Shown piece by piece: positions 20,695 to 29,375 of a stretch of DNA of 64,000 nucleotides. Under the pieces are notes generated by a model. That model ran no database searches, was not told the DNA's origin, and saw only the letters and a program-made list of their open reading frames with translations. The DNA is from Pararhizobium sp. (GTDB taxonomy: Bacteria > Pseudomonadota > Alphaproteobacteria > Rhizobiales > Rhizobiaceae): positions 1,922,001-1,986,000 of the forward strand of contig CP051237.1 of NCBI GenBank assembly GCA_017794825.1, given 5' to 3'. The position numbers and the translations under genes were made by a program. How positions within the stretch are numbered: position 1 is the first letter of the stretch; each line of letters opens with the position of its first letter.

Positions 20695-20941
20695 GGCTAG
20701 GCATTGGCCTCCGGACACGCAACTTTGGCTTGAACAGGCAGGATATCGCTTCTATGTGTCCGTCGCCGATGGCGTCATAGCCGTCGAAAACTGTTGCAAA
20801 CGGGAAACCGGACATGTCGAACATCGTCCGCTTGTCCACAGAGGCAAGCCCCCTGCGCTGAAGCCGTCTTTGCGGTGGAGCCGGGTTTGAAGGAACAGGG
20901 CCGCACGCCCTGACAACTCCACTTGTGCAACAGGTACTATC

Positions 20942-22129
20942 ATGGGCAATCCTGAAAGGGATGGCGCGCCTGCCGATACGGCGGCGACCATCCATGAATT
21001 CTACACCGCAAGCTCCTGGATCGAGGGTGCGGCTACGCGACAGCTACGACAAATCGCAAACCTTCCGGGAGTTCGGCAGATCGCCGCCCTTCCCGATCTG
21101 CATCCGGGCACATTCGGGCCTGTCGGATGCGCAGTGCTTTCCGAAAGGCTTTATCCGCAGTTGATCGGGAACGACATCGGCTGCGGAATGTCTGTTTTCG
21201 CGCTCGATCTGGCGCGTAGCAGGCTGCGCGTCGACAAGGCGGCGCAAAAGCTGCGGGTTCTCGAAAGCGCCTGGTCAGGCAATGCGTCAGACTGTCTGGT
21301 TGAAGCCGGCATGCCGGCGGACGCCTTCCCGGAAGCGATCGGTTCGATCGGCGGCGGCAATCATTTCTGCGAGCTTCAGGTGATCGAGGAGATTACGGAT
21401 GACGCGGCGTCAGAACATGGTCTGGCGCCCCAGACCCTGCTGATATTCGTCCACTCTGGATCGCGCGGATTCGGACCGCATGTGTTCCGGTCGATCGCGG
21501 AGCGTTTCGCGGGCGGGCTGGAGCCCGGGTCGACCGCTGCAGACCGCTATGTCAAGGATCACGACAAAGCCGTCGCGTGGGCGTCGCTCAACCGGCGGAT
21601 CATCGCACAGCGGGCGGCGGAGGCTCTACGGGCGGACATCCGGCTCGTCGTCGACAGTCCCCACAATGTAGTGGAACAGCTGGGCGATCTCTTTCTGCAT
21701 CGCAAGGGGGCGGCGGTCGCGGCGACACCGCTCGTTCCGTTGGCGGGTTCGCGGGACAGCCTGAGCTTCCTGCTGAAGCCGACCGGGCGGAAGCTGGAAG
21801 CGCTTGCGTCGCTCTCTCACGGTTCCGGTCGGAAATACGACAGGAACTCAATGCAGGGCCGGGTCGGAAACACCCGCTCTGACCGTGAACGGCTTCTGCG
21901 GACTTCCTTCGGCGGCAGGGTGATCTGCGATGACCGTCAGCTTCTGATTGAAGAAGCGCCGGACGCCTACAAGAATTCCACCCGGGTCCGTGACGATCTG
22001 GTGTCGCACGGCCTCGCGGAATCCGTTGCGTCCCTGCAGCCGCTGATTACCTTCAAGAAGGCTGCAAAGGCGGAACGAACTGTCTCCGCGGCAAAATCAA
22101 AAAAAGATCGTCGGAGGAAGTGGCGATGA
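20942..22129 (+). CDS. rtcB2: RtcB2, PrfH-coupled RNA 3'-phosphate ligase
   Basis: RtcB-family RNA ligase of 395 residues, of the branch always paired with the release-factor homologue PrfH (TIGR03073). It would join RNA 2',3'-cyclic phosphate and 5'-OH ends using GTP and Mn2+. The active site looks intact: GNDIGCGM with Asp78 and Cys81, SIGGGNHFCEL with Asn140/His141, FVHSGSRGFG with His171, SPHN with His241, and SHGSGRKYDR with His293, the probable guanylated histidine. The C terminus is basic. The ATG overlap with prfH (ATGA) shows coupling. Related RtcB2-PrfH pairs act on ribosomes nicked in the 16S decoding centre. Confidence 0.92.
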   Translation: MGNPERDGAPADTAATIHEFYTASSWIEGAATRQLRQIANLPGVRQIAALPDLHPGTFGPVGCAVLSERLYPQLIGNDIGCGMSVFALDLARSRLRVDKAAQKLRVLESAWSGNASDCLVEAGMPADAFPEAIGSIGGGNHFCELQVIEEITDDAASEHGLAPQTLLIFVHSGSRGFGPHVFRSIAERFAGGLEPGSTAADRYVKDHDKAVAWASLNRRIIAQRAAEALRADIRLVVDSPHNVVEQLGDLFLHRKGAAVAATPLVPLAGSRDSLSFLLKPTGRKLEALASLSHGSGRKYDRNSMQGRVGNTRSDRERLLRTSFGGRVICDDRQLLIEEAPDAYKNSTRVRDDLVSHGLAESVASLQPLITFKKAAKAERTVSAAKSKKDRRRKWR

Positions 22130-22764
22130 ACGGCGCTTCCACGATCAGTCTGCTGGTCACCAGCGGAGACGGTCCGGCCGAGTGTCGCCTCGCCGTCGCC
22201 CACGTCGTGCAAAGAATCTGCGTCGAGGCGAAGGCGGATGGTGTGGCCTTCACCTTCGAATTTCCCGAGGGCGCCGATGTGCGGCGTCCTTCTTCGGCGC
22301 TCGTACAACTCAAAGGCCGGAAAGCCAGCGAAGTCGCCAGTCGGTGGACGGGGACGATCCGCTGGACAGCAAAGAGTCCTTTTCGTCCGCACCATAAGCG
22401 GCGGAACTGGTTCGTTGGCGTCTCCACGCTTGATACGGGATCGGAGACCTTTTCCGGTCTCAATGAGGGCGATATCCGTTTCGAGACTTTTCGCGCCGGT
22501 GGACCGGGCGGTCAGCACCAGAACACGACCGACAGCGCAGTTCGTGCGACACATAAGCCGAGCGGCATATCTGTTGTTGCCCGCGACCAACGTTCGCAGC
22601 ACCGCAACCGTGAGGTCGCGATCGATCGACTGACGGCCAAACTTGCTTTGCAGGCATTGCACTGCAGCCAGCAGGCAGGCGCCAGCCGAAACCAGCGTCA
22701 CAAGGAACTGGAGCGAGGCAACGCCGTCCGGTGTTTCAAGGGGGACAGGTTTCGGGAAGTGTAA
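22126..22764 (+). CDS. prfH: Peptide chain release factor H-like protein (ribosome rescue)
   Basis: Release-factor homologue of 212 residues. The peptidyl-tRNA hydrolysis motif GGQ is present at 128-130 in RAGGPGGQHQNTTDSAVR, but the protein is far shorter than RF1/RF2 (about 360) and lacks their stop-codon recognition domain. PrfH releases peptides from ribosomes damaged in the decoding centre, after which RtcB2 can religate the rRNA. The ATG at 22126 has GGAGG 8 bases upstream and overlaps the rtcB2 stop as ATGA; an in-frame GTG at 22120 is less likely. The operon ends here; the next gene starts 97 bases on with its own ribosome site. Confidence 0.92.
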   Translation: MNGASTISLLVTSGDGPAECRLAVAHVVQRICVEAKADGVAFTFEFPEGADVRRPSSALVQLKGRKASEVASRWTGTIRWTAKSPFRPHHKRRNWFVGVSTLDTGSETFSGLNEGDIRFETFRAGGPGGQHQNTTDSAVRATHKPSGISVVARDQRSQHRNREVAIDRLTAKLALQALHCSQQAGASRNQRHKELERGNAVRCFKGDRFREV

Positions 22765-22861
22765 AGTGCTTGCCGCATCTACCGGCAGTTTACTTTCGGA
22801 TTCAACGCCAATATTTCAGTCTGGCTGCAGAATCGCGTCCGGAAACAGACAGGAGATATCG

Positions 22862-23890
22862 ATGAGCTATTCCCCCTCACCTTCGCGCTACGACGCGATG
22901 GTTTATCGCCGCTGCGGGCGCTCCGGCCTCAAGCTTCCGGCCATTTCGCTCGGCCTATGGCACAATTTCGGTGAGGATGCGAACCATGAGACGAAGCGGG
23001 CGATATGCCGCGAGGCGTTCGATCGCGGCATCACCCATTTTGACCTCGCCAATAATTACGGCCCGCCTCCGGGAAGCGCCGAGGAAGCGTTCGGCGAGAT
23101 TCTCAAGACGGATTTGAAGGGATATCGCAACGAGATCGTCATTTCCTCGAAAGCCGGGTACGGCATGTGGCCTGGTCCTTACGGAGAATGGGGAAGCCGC
23201 AAATATCTCATATCCTCCTGCGAAGATTCGTTGAAGCGCATGGGGGTAGACTACGTCGACATCTTCTATTCCCATCGTTTCGACCCTGAAACGCCTCTGG
23301 AAGAGACGATGGGCGCGCTCGACAGTCTCGTCCGGCAGGGCAAGGCGTTTTATGTCGGAATCTCGTCCTACAACTCGGACCGTACGCGCGAGGCAGTTCG
23401 AATTCTGGGCGAGCTGGGCACGCCGTTGCTCATTCACCAGCCAAGCTACAACATGCTCAATAGATGGGTGGAGCGCGACGGGCTGAAGGAAACGCTTGCA
23501 GAACTTGGCGTCGGATCGATCGCCTTCACGCCGCTGGCGCAGGGCATGCTGACCGGCAAATATCTGAAAGGCATTCCGGAAGGCTCGCGCGCCACCCAGG
23601 GCAAATCGCTGCGGCCTTCAATGATCAATGAACAGGCGATCGCCCACCTCAACAAGTTGAACGAGATTGCGCAGGCGCGCGGCCAGACCCTCGCCCAGAT
23701 GGCGATCGCCTGGGTGCTGCGCAACGAGGGCATTACCTCGGCCCTGATAGGAGCGTCGAGGCCCGAACAGGTGACGGATTGCGTCAGCGCCGTGTCCAAC
23801 CTTGATTTCACCGAGGAAGAACTGAAGCTGATCGACGACTACGCCCGCGAGGAAGACATCAATCTTTGGGCGCGGTCTTCCGACAGCTGA
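22862..23890 (+). CDS. Aldo/keto reductase, YghZ/GPR type
   Basis: NADPH-dependent aldo/keto reductase of 342 residues resembling E. coli YghZ (L-glyceraldehyde 3-phosphate reductase, also active on methylglyoxal). The N terminus YRRCGRSGLKLPAISLGLWHNFG, the catalytic-site segment FDLANNYGPPPGSAEEAFG with the Asp/Tyr pair, Lys in SSKAGYGMWPGPYGEWGSRKYL, YSHRFDPETPLEETMGAL and the cofactor segment ALIGASRPEQVTDCV are typical. The ATG follows AGGAGATATCG. It stands alone between prfH and a convergent carnitine gene 3 bases away. A detoxification role is likely but not proven. Confidence 0.88.
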   Translation: MSYSPSPSRYDAMVYRRCGRSGLKLPAISLGLWHNFGEDANHETKRAICREAFDRGITHFDLANNYGPPPGSAEEAFGEILKTDLKGYRNEIVISSKAGYGMWPGPYGEWGSRKYLISSCEDSLKRMGVDYVDIFYSHRFDPETPLEETMGALDSLVRQGKAFYVGISSYNSDRTREAVRILGELGTPLLIHQPSYNMLNRWVERDGLKETLAELGVGSIAFTPLAQGMLTGKYLKGIPEGSRATQGKSLRPSMINEQAIAHLNKLNEIAQARGQTLAQMAIAWVLRNEGITSALIGASRPEQVTDCVSAVSNLDFTEEELKLIDDYAREEDINLWARSSDS

Positions 23891-23893
23891 CCA

Positions 23894-25321
23894 TCATTCA
23901 GCCTGCCGCGCCAGATCGGCGTGGCCAGCCGCCAATTCCAGCATCCGCGCTTCCACATGAGGCGCTGGCGGCGAGGAACGTCGCGTATCGAGACTGACGT
24001 GAATCAGCAACTGGTCGCAGGAGGCGAGATCACCACCGTCGGCGTCGAGCATCCGGTGGCGCAGACGCAGCTTCTTGCCTGCAGCTTCCATAACGACCGT
24101 CTCGACCCGGATCAGGTCTCCGGCCATGGTTTCGTTCAGAAAAGCTGTCTTCGTCTCCACGGTGAAGAAACTCTGACCGCCTGCGATGTAGGATTCGTCA
24201 GCGCCGATCATGATCATGATCGCGTCGGCGGCGTCCGAAAACACCTGGCCATAACGGCTTTCGTTCATGTGGCCATTGTAGTCGGTCCAGTCGATCGGGA
24301 TCACTCGTGACACGGTTTCGATCGGTCTTCCAGATGTGAAGGCGGTCGGCGCCGCAATCTGCTTCTGGTGCCGGTTGAGGATCCGCCCCGCGGCGCTGTC
24401 CCGAGCCTTGAGCGCCCGCATCATGGCGACCAGGTTATTGTCGCGCAGTCGCTCCAGTTCATTGATCGTCAGGCGCCCGGACTGTGCGTCCGACTGGCTG
24501 GCGATTGTCTCAACCAGGTCATCGGTCAATTCCGGAACGTCGGTCAGTTTTGTCCAGGGCCATTTGAGCGCCGGGCCAAACTGCTCGATGAAATGCTTCA
24601 TGCCGGCTTCTCCGCCGGCTATGCGGTAGGTTTCGAACAGACCCATTTGCGCCCAGCGCAGGCCGAAGCCATAACGGATCGCGTCGTCGATTTCGCCGGT
24701 CGTGGCGACCCCGTCACGAACAAGCCACAGCGCCTCGCGCCATACAGCTTCCAGCAGCCTGTCTGCAATGTGAGCGTCGATCTCTCCACGCACATGCAAG
24801 GGAAACATGCCGAGCGAAACAAGGACCTCTGAAGCCTTTTCCATCACATCGGCGGGGTTGTGCTTCGAGCAAACCAATTCGACGAGCGGCAGCAGATAAA
24901 CAGGGTTGAAAGGGTGGGCGACGATGATCCGCTCCGGCCGGTCGATCCCGGATTGGAGATCGCTTGGGGTGAAACCGGATGTGGAGGAGCCGATAACGGC
25001 GTCGGTTGGGGCATGAGCGACGATTTCCATAAGGATGTCGTGCTTGAGCTCGCGTCGCTCAGGCGCGCTTTCCTGCACCCACTCCACCCCGGCGACGGCC
25101 TCGACGAGCGTATCAGAGATATCCAGTCGTCCCTCGACCGGCAGGCGGGAGTCGTAGAGCATCGGCAGCGCATGGCGTGCATTGGAAAGCACGGCCTCGA
25201 TCTTGCGGCCGGCTTCCGGATCCGGATCGTACAGCTTTACGTCCCAGCCGTTGAGCAGGAATCTGGCAAGCCAGCCTCCGCCGATCACGCCGCCGCCGAT
25301 GATCGCCACTGTCCGGCTCAT
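23894..25321 (-). CDS. Bifunctional L-carnitine dehydrogenase / betainyl-CoA thioesterase
   Basis: Fusion protein of 475 residues. Residues 1-320 form a 3-hydroxyacyl-CoA dehydrogenase-like domain with the NAD motif GGGVIGGGW (9-17), STSGFTPSDLQ and AHPFNPVYLLPLVE (135-148), as in L-carnitine 3-dehydrogenase, which oxidises L-carnitine to 3-dehydrocarnitine. Residues 336-470 form a hot-dog thioesterase domain with PIDWTDYNGHMNESRYGQVF (Asp347, His351). The joined enzyme would start carnitine breakdown and also release glycine betaine from betainyl-CoA. Its start overlaps the stop of the upstream BKACE gene by four bases, so the pathway steps are translationally coupled. Confidence 0.88.
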   Translation of the reverse strand: MSRTVAIIGGGVIGGGWLARFLLNGWDVKLYDPDPEAGRKIEAVLSNARHALPMLYDSRLPVEGRLDISDTLVEAVAGVEWVQESAPERRELKHDILMEIVAHAPTDAVIGSSTSGFTPSDLQSGIDRPERIIVAHPFNPVYLLPLVELVCSKHNPADVMEKASEVLVSLGMFPLHVRGEIDAHIADRLLEAVWREALWLVRDGVATTGEIDDAIRYGFGLRWAQMGLFETYRIAGGEAGMKHFIEQFGPALKWPWTKLTDVPELTDDLVETIASQSDAQSGRLTINELERLRDNNLVAMMRALKARDSAAGRILNRHQKQIAAPTAFTSGRPIETVSRVIPIDWTDYNGHMNESRYGQVFSDAADAIMIMIGADESYIAGGQSFFTVETKTAFLNETMAGDLIRVETVVMEAAGKKLRLRHRMLDADGGDLASCDQLLIHVSLDTRRSSPPAPHVEARMLELAAGHADLARQAE

Positions 25322-26229
25322 GCCGGCGCCCTTTTCGTCAGCGCAAGCATGTCACGCACGGCCGACGGGCCGATCACCCGCGCTCCCATGCGTTCGATGA
25401 TGCCAGCGGCGCGTTCGACGAGCTGCGCATTGGTGGCAAGGACCCCCTTCTCCAGAAAGAGATTGTCTTCCAGGCCAACCCGAACATTGCCGCCGGCAAG
25501 CACCGCCGCCGCAACATAGGCCATCTGATCGCGACCAAGCGAGAACGCCGACCAGAACCACTCATCCGGCACGTTATTGACCATCGCCATGAAGGTGTTC
25601 AGATCGTTTGGAGCGCCCCACGGAACCCCCATGCAGAGCTGAACGAGGGCTGGACCGACAAGCGTTCCCTCGCGCACCAGTTCCTTCGCAAACCAGAGAT
25701 GGCCGGTGTCGAAGGCTTCGATTTCCGGCCTGACGCCAAGTTCCGTCATGGCCTTGCCCATGGCGCTCAGCATGCCGGGCGTGTTGGTCATCACATAATC
25801 GGCTTCGGCGAAATTCATCGTGCCGCAATCGAGCGTGCATATTTCCGGCAGGCATTCAGCGATGTGGACAACGCGCTCGGCAGCCCCGATCATGTCCGTC
25901 GCAGGCTCGTTCAAAGGAAACGGCGCGTCCGCCGATCCGAACACGATATCGCCGCCCATGCCTGCCGTCAGGTTCAACACCACGTCGACCTCGGCGTCAC
26001 GAATACGTTCGGTGACCTCGCGATAGAGCGCTGGATCGCGCGACGGCGCGCCCGTTTGCGGATCGCGCACGTGACAGTGCACGACGGCGGCTCCGGCCTT
26101 GGCGGCATCGATCGCGCTCGCCGCGATTTCCATCGGCGAACGCGGCACATGCGGAGAACGGTCCTGGGTGCCGCCCGAGCCTGTGACGGCGCAGGTTATG
26201 AAAACGTCCCTGTTCATGGCAAGCGGCAT
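25318..26229 (-). CDS. BKACE family 3-dehydrocarnitine cleavage enzyme
   Basis: Beta-keto acid cleavage enzyme (DUF849/BKACE, 303 residues), a TIM-barrel Zn enzyme that transfers the acyl part of a beta-keto acid to acetyl-CoA and releases acetoacetate. The metal motif HCHVRD has His51 and His53, and VFITCAVTGSGG and GGNVRVGLEDNLFL are family signatures. Next to carnitine dehydrogenase the substrate is almost surely 3-dehydrocarnitine, giving betainyl-CoA plus acetoacetate. The ATG at 26229 has GAGGTG close upstream; the ATG at 26217 is an alternative. Confidence 0.88.
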   Translation of the reverse strand: MPLAMNRDVFITCAVTGSGGTQDRSPHVPRSPMEIAASAIDAAKAGAAVVHCHVRDPQTGAPSRDPALYREVTERIRDAEVDVVLNLTAGMGGDIVFGSADAPFPLNEPATDMIGAAERVVHIAECLPEICTLDCGTMNFAEADYVMTNTPGMLSAMGKAMTELGVRPEIEAFDTGHLWFAKELVREGTLVGPALVQLCMGVPWGAPNDLNTFMAMVNNVPDEWFWSAFSLGRDQMAYVAAAVLAGGNVRVGLEDNLFLEKGVLATNAQLVERAAGIIERMGARVIGPSAVRDMLALTKRAPA

Positions 26230-26338
26230 TGATCACCTCACCTGGTCATAGCGGCAGTGAACATTGAAAATCCGCCGAGCGCCATGCTGAATGAGACATC
26301 CGTGACCGGAAATCGGACAGACCCGGTTTGCTGCCCGC

Positions 26339-27439
26339 CTAAACCGGGATTGGCCGCGAGGCCCAGTCTCGCGTGTCATCGCCCACCAGATCGTGAATCG
26401 AAGCGCGGCCGGACCGTTTCACAATCTGATCAAGACCTTTTGTGATTTGCTGCGCCAGCAACGGTCCCTGGTAGACAAAGCCGGTGTAGAGCTGCACCAG
26501 ATTGGCGCCGGCCCGGATCTTTGTGGCGGCGGCTTCCGCCGAATCTACGCCGCCAACCCCGATCAGGGTAAACTCTGAACCTGTCCTTTCGCGCATTTTT
26601 GCAAGCACGATCGTCGATCGCTCAAACAGCGGCCGACCGGAAAGCCCTCCGCTTTCCGACGCGCGAGACGTTTGGGAAACGCCCTTTCTCGACAGCGTCG
26701 TATTGGACACGATCACTCCGTCGATAGAACTCGACAACGTTTCGGCGGCGATTTCATCCAGATCGCTTTCGGCAAGATCCGGAGCGATCTTCAGGAAAAT
26801 CGGCCTGTAGTGCGCCCCCGCATCGAGCCGCGCCGCGCGCGCGTCGCATACCGATTTCAGCAGCAGGCCAAGGTTTTCACGCGACTGCAGGTCGCGCAGG
26901 CCCGGCGTGTTTGGCGAAGAAATGTTTACGGTGAAATAATCGGCGACATCGTAAAAGGTCTCGATGCCGAGCCGGTAATCGGCGATGCGGTCGGCGCTGT
27001 CCTTGTTCGCGCCGACATTCACGCCCACCGGTCCGTGACGCCTGCGTCCGCGGCCCTTGAGCCGGGCAAGCGCCGCTTTGTGCCCCTTGTTGTTGAAACC
27101 CAGGCGATTGATGATCGCATGGTCATCCGCAAGCCGGAATATCCTTGGTTTTGGATTGCCTTCCTGGGCGTGCGGCGTCACCGTGCCGACTTCGGTGAAC
27201 CCGAAGCCGAGATCAAGGATCGCGTCGGGAACCTCCGCATTCTTGTCGAAACCCGCCGCCATGCCCACCGGATTGGCGAACACCAATCCCGCCGTGCGCA
27301 CGACGAGGCGGCTGGCGCGACGCGCCTTCGTTCGAGGAACCAACCCACTCTTCAGCGCGCGCAAAGAAAGGCCGTGCGCGGTTTCCGGATCGAGGGCGAA
27401 CAGCAGTTTGCGGCCGATGTCCTGATACAGGAAATCCAT
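26339..27439 (-). CDS. pyrD: Quinone-dependent dihydroorotate dehydrogenase (class 2)
   Basis: FMN enzyme of pyrimidine synthesis, oxidising dihydroorotate to orotate at the inner membrane with quinone as acceptor. Length (366 residues) and the N-terminal helical segment MDFLYQDIGRKLLFALDPE mark class 2. Other marks are GMAAGFDKNAE, GTVTPHAQEGNPKPRIFRL, NRLGFNNKG, VNISSPNTPGLRDLQ with the catalytic Ser, and GVGGVDSAEAAATKIRAGANLVQLYTGFVYQGP. The ATG at 27439 overlaps the stop of DUF952 by one base (TGATG), an arrangement showing coupling. The frame runs open upstream inside the neighbour but homology starts here. Confidence 0.95.
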   Translation of the reverse strand: MDFLYQDIGRKLLFALDPETAHGLSLRALKSGLVPRTKARRASRLVVRTAGLVFANPVGMAAGFDKNAEVPDAILDLGFGFTEVGTVTPHAQEGNPKPRIFRLADDHAIINRLGFNNKGHKAALARLKGRGRRRHGPVGVNVGANKDSADRIADYRLGIETFYDVADYFTVNISSPNTPGLRDLQSRENLGLLLKSVCDARAARLDAGAHYRPIFLKIAPDLAESDLDEIAAETLSSSIDGVIVSNTTLSRKGVSQTSRASESGGLSGRPLFERSTIVLAKMRERTGSEFTLIGVGGVDSAEAAATKIRAGANLVQLYTGFVYQGPLLAQQITKGLDQIVKRSGRASIHDLVGDDTRDWASRPIPV

Positions 27440-27786
27440 CAAGCGATTTCCGGCAGACTGTGCAGTCCGTCGGGACCAAGGGGCAACGGCTTTATCCACA
27501 GAACCGCGCCGGTCCGCAACGTCGCATACAGATGCGGAAACAGATCGCCGCCACGCGACGGTTCATATTTGAGATCGCCGCCGAGAGTTTCTGCATCAAC
27601 CGCGACAAGCAGGAGATCGTCCTGACCGGCGAAGTGTTTCGCCGCCGTTTTCGCAAGTTGGCCGGCCGTCGAGAAATGGATGTATCCGTCGGCGAGATCG
27701 ACAGGAGCGCCTTCGAATACGCCGTGTTCTTCGGCCGCGCGCCAAAGCTTTCGGGGAACGATCTTGTAAATGGTCTCGCGCATCAC
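27439..27786 (-). CDS. DUF952 family protein
   Basis: Small cytoplasmic protein of 115 residues matching the DUF952 family: IYKIVPRKLWRAAEEHGVFEGAPVDLADGYIHFSTAGQLAKTAAKHF, then LLLVAVDAETLGGDLKYEPSRGGDLFPHLYATL. The fold of the family resembles ADP-ribosyltransferase-like proteins, but no activity is established to my knowledge. It is the first gene of a two-gene unit with pyrD, with a one-base stop/start overlap, an association seen in other alphaproteobacteria. The upstream 179-base gap to a divergent gene must hold the promoter. Confidence 0.85.
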   Translation of the reverse strand: MMRETIYKIVPRKLWRAAEEHGVFEGAPVDLADGYIHFSTAGQLAKTAAKHFAGQDDLLLVAVDAETLGGDLKYEPSRGGDLFPHLYATLRTGAVLWIKPLPLGPDGLHSLPEIA

Positions 27787-27965
27787 TGTGTCGTTGACTG
27801 TTTTGCTGTTTCAAACACGGTCTATCGACTTTGCGCCGACCTTGAAAGCAGGTCGATGCGCGGACGGTGGCAACCGAACAGGTTTTCCCGGCATTTTGAA
27901 CCCGATCACAGTTTGGCGGCAATCCGGTGCTACTGTCGTCCTAATTGTTGTAACGGGAGCGCATC

Positions 27966-28379
27966 ATGGTTCGCCTTTGCCTGGCCGCATTCATGTCATT
28001 GTTCATACTCGGTTCCGCCTACGGTCAGGAGGGCCGGTTCGTTTTCGAGTCCAACGACGACGGTTATGTGCGCTTCGACACGAAAACGGGCGAGATCTCG
28101 ATCTGTCGCGTGGTTAATGACCAGGCCGTCTGCCGCATGGCCGCCGACGAACGCCAGGCTATGGAAGAGCAGATCGAATCGTTGCAGGACAGGATTGACG
28201 AGTTGCAGACAGAACTTGCGGCGTCGGGAACCGGGGACAGCGGCGGATTCCCGAGCAAGGAGGATCTCGACCGGACAATGGGCTTCGTCGAAAACATGTT
28301 CCGCCGGTTCAACGACCTGGTCGACGACCTTGAAACCAACCGAACCGATCCCCCTCCGGCTACCGAAAAGCGCGAATAA
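27966..28379 (+). CDS. Secreted hypothetical protein with coiled coil
   Basis: Protein of 137 residues that I do not recognise. It has a signal peptide (MVRLCLAAFMSLFILGSAYG, probable cleavage before QEG), a short domain with two Cys (ISICRVVNDQAVCRMA) that could form a disulfide in the periplasm, then a coiled coil (ERQAMEEQIESLQDRIDELQTELA, about 61-84) and a charged Pro-rich tail. The segment VRFDTKTGEISICR resembles short motifs seen in other small rhizobial secreted proteins. It is divergent from DUF952-pyrD and followed by 267 non-coding bases. Confidence 0.7.
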   Translation: MVRLCLAAFMSLFILGSAYGQEGRFVFESNDDGYVRFDTKTGEISICRVVNDQAVCRMAADERQAMEEQIESLQDRIDELQTELAASGTGDSGGFPSKEDLDRTMGFVENMFRRFNDLVDDLETNRTDPPPATEKRE

Positions 28380-28646
28380 CAGCCTCCGAAAACGCGCGAC
28401 CACAGAATACAAGCAAGGTTGGACTATCGGACTTTCGCCGGTAGCGGTATCATGACGCTCGTGCGTACGCATATTTCTTGCAGTGCGCGGGGCAGTTGAT
28501 GTGAATACTGGAAATTCGTCATTGCTTGTGCATAAGGGAGCCGGGGTGTCCGGAGGGCATTGCCGTATTGTTTCCCGGAAACAAGATTTCGTAAGGTGTG
28601 GGGAGGAAAGCCGCACGAGAAGCTTTTGGGAGGGGCTTGGTAATTC

Positions 28647-29318
28647 ATGAAGACATTCATTATTGCAGATGATCACCCGTTGTTCCGGGGCGCCCTCAGG
28701 CAGGCCCTGTCGAATATGGGCGATGATCTGAAAATCATTGAAGCAGGCGACTTCCAGGCGGCCCGAAAGGCCGCGGATGAGTATCCCGAGGCGGATATCC
28801 TGTTGCTCGACCTGACAATGCCGGGGGTGAGCGGTCTGTCGGGACTGATTTCGCTGCGCGCGGAATATGTCAGCCTGCCGGTCGTCATCGTATCGGCGAC
28901 CGACGATCCGGCGACCGTCCGCCGCGCTCTCGATCTCGGAGCATCCGGCTTCATCTCGAAATCCGCAAGTCTTGAAGAGATCCGCAACGGCGTCCTGTCG
29001 GTTCTCGACGGCAATATCTGGACGCCCGGCGGCTTCGATCCCGGAGTCGAAAGCGATCCTGAAATGGCCGATCTGATTGCAAGACTGCAAACTCTGACGC
29101 CACAGCAGAGCCGGGTGCTGGGCATGCTGGCCGAGGGATTGCTCAACAAGCAGATCGCATACGAGCTTGGGGTTTCGGAAGCCACGATCAAGGCGCATGT
29201 GTCGGCGGTTTTGCAGAAACTTGCAGTCGACAGCCGCACACAGGCCGTTATCCAGTATTCCCGCATCGGAACCGAGGGGCTGGACAGGGAAAGCGGCGCC
29301 GTTCTCTCCCAATCATAA
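28647..29318 (+). CDS. LuxR/NarL-family response regulator
   Basis: Two-component response regulator of 223 residues. The receiver domain (1-120) has the acidic pair Asp8/Asp9, phospho-acceptor Asp55 in LLLDLTMPG, Thr/Ser region VSATDD and Lys105 in FISKSAS. The C-terminal LuxR helix-turn-helix (about 148-205) reads LTPQQSRVLGMLAEGLLNKQIAYELGVSEATIKAHVSAVLQKL. The ATG follows a strong GGGAGGGG. No histidine kinase is adjacent, so it is an orphan regulator here. Regulators with this LLDLTMPG/KSAS pattern often control quorum or metabolic responses, but the target is unknown. Confidence 0.9.
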   Translation: MKTFIIADDHPLFRGALRQALSNMGDDLKIIEAGDFQAARKAADEYPEADILLLDLTMPGVSGLSGLISLRAEYVSLPVVIVSATDDPATVRRALDLGASGFISKSASLEEIRNGVLSVLDGNIWTPGGFDPGVESDPEMADLIARLQTLTPQQSRVLGMLAEGLLNKQIAYELGVSEATIKAHVSAVLQKLAVDSRTQAVIQYSRIGTEGLDRESGAVLSQS

Positions 29319-29375
29319 GAAGCTGCGCGCACCAAAGCTGATGCGCCGTTACCAATGCTGATCCGGATTGTCCCG

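Noticed and set aside
20584..20941. Sigma-54 promoter before rtcB2, as for the rtcBA operon of E. coli
   Set aside because: No GG-N10-GC element with good context; the nearest candidate at about 20704 has the wrong spacing, and no RtcR gene is present.
27492..27500. DnaA box TTATCCACA as part of an origin
   Set aside because: A single site inside the DUF952 coding region without further boxes or an AT-rich unwinding stretch.
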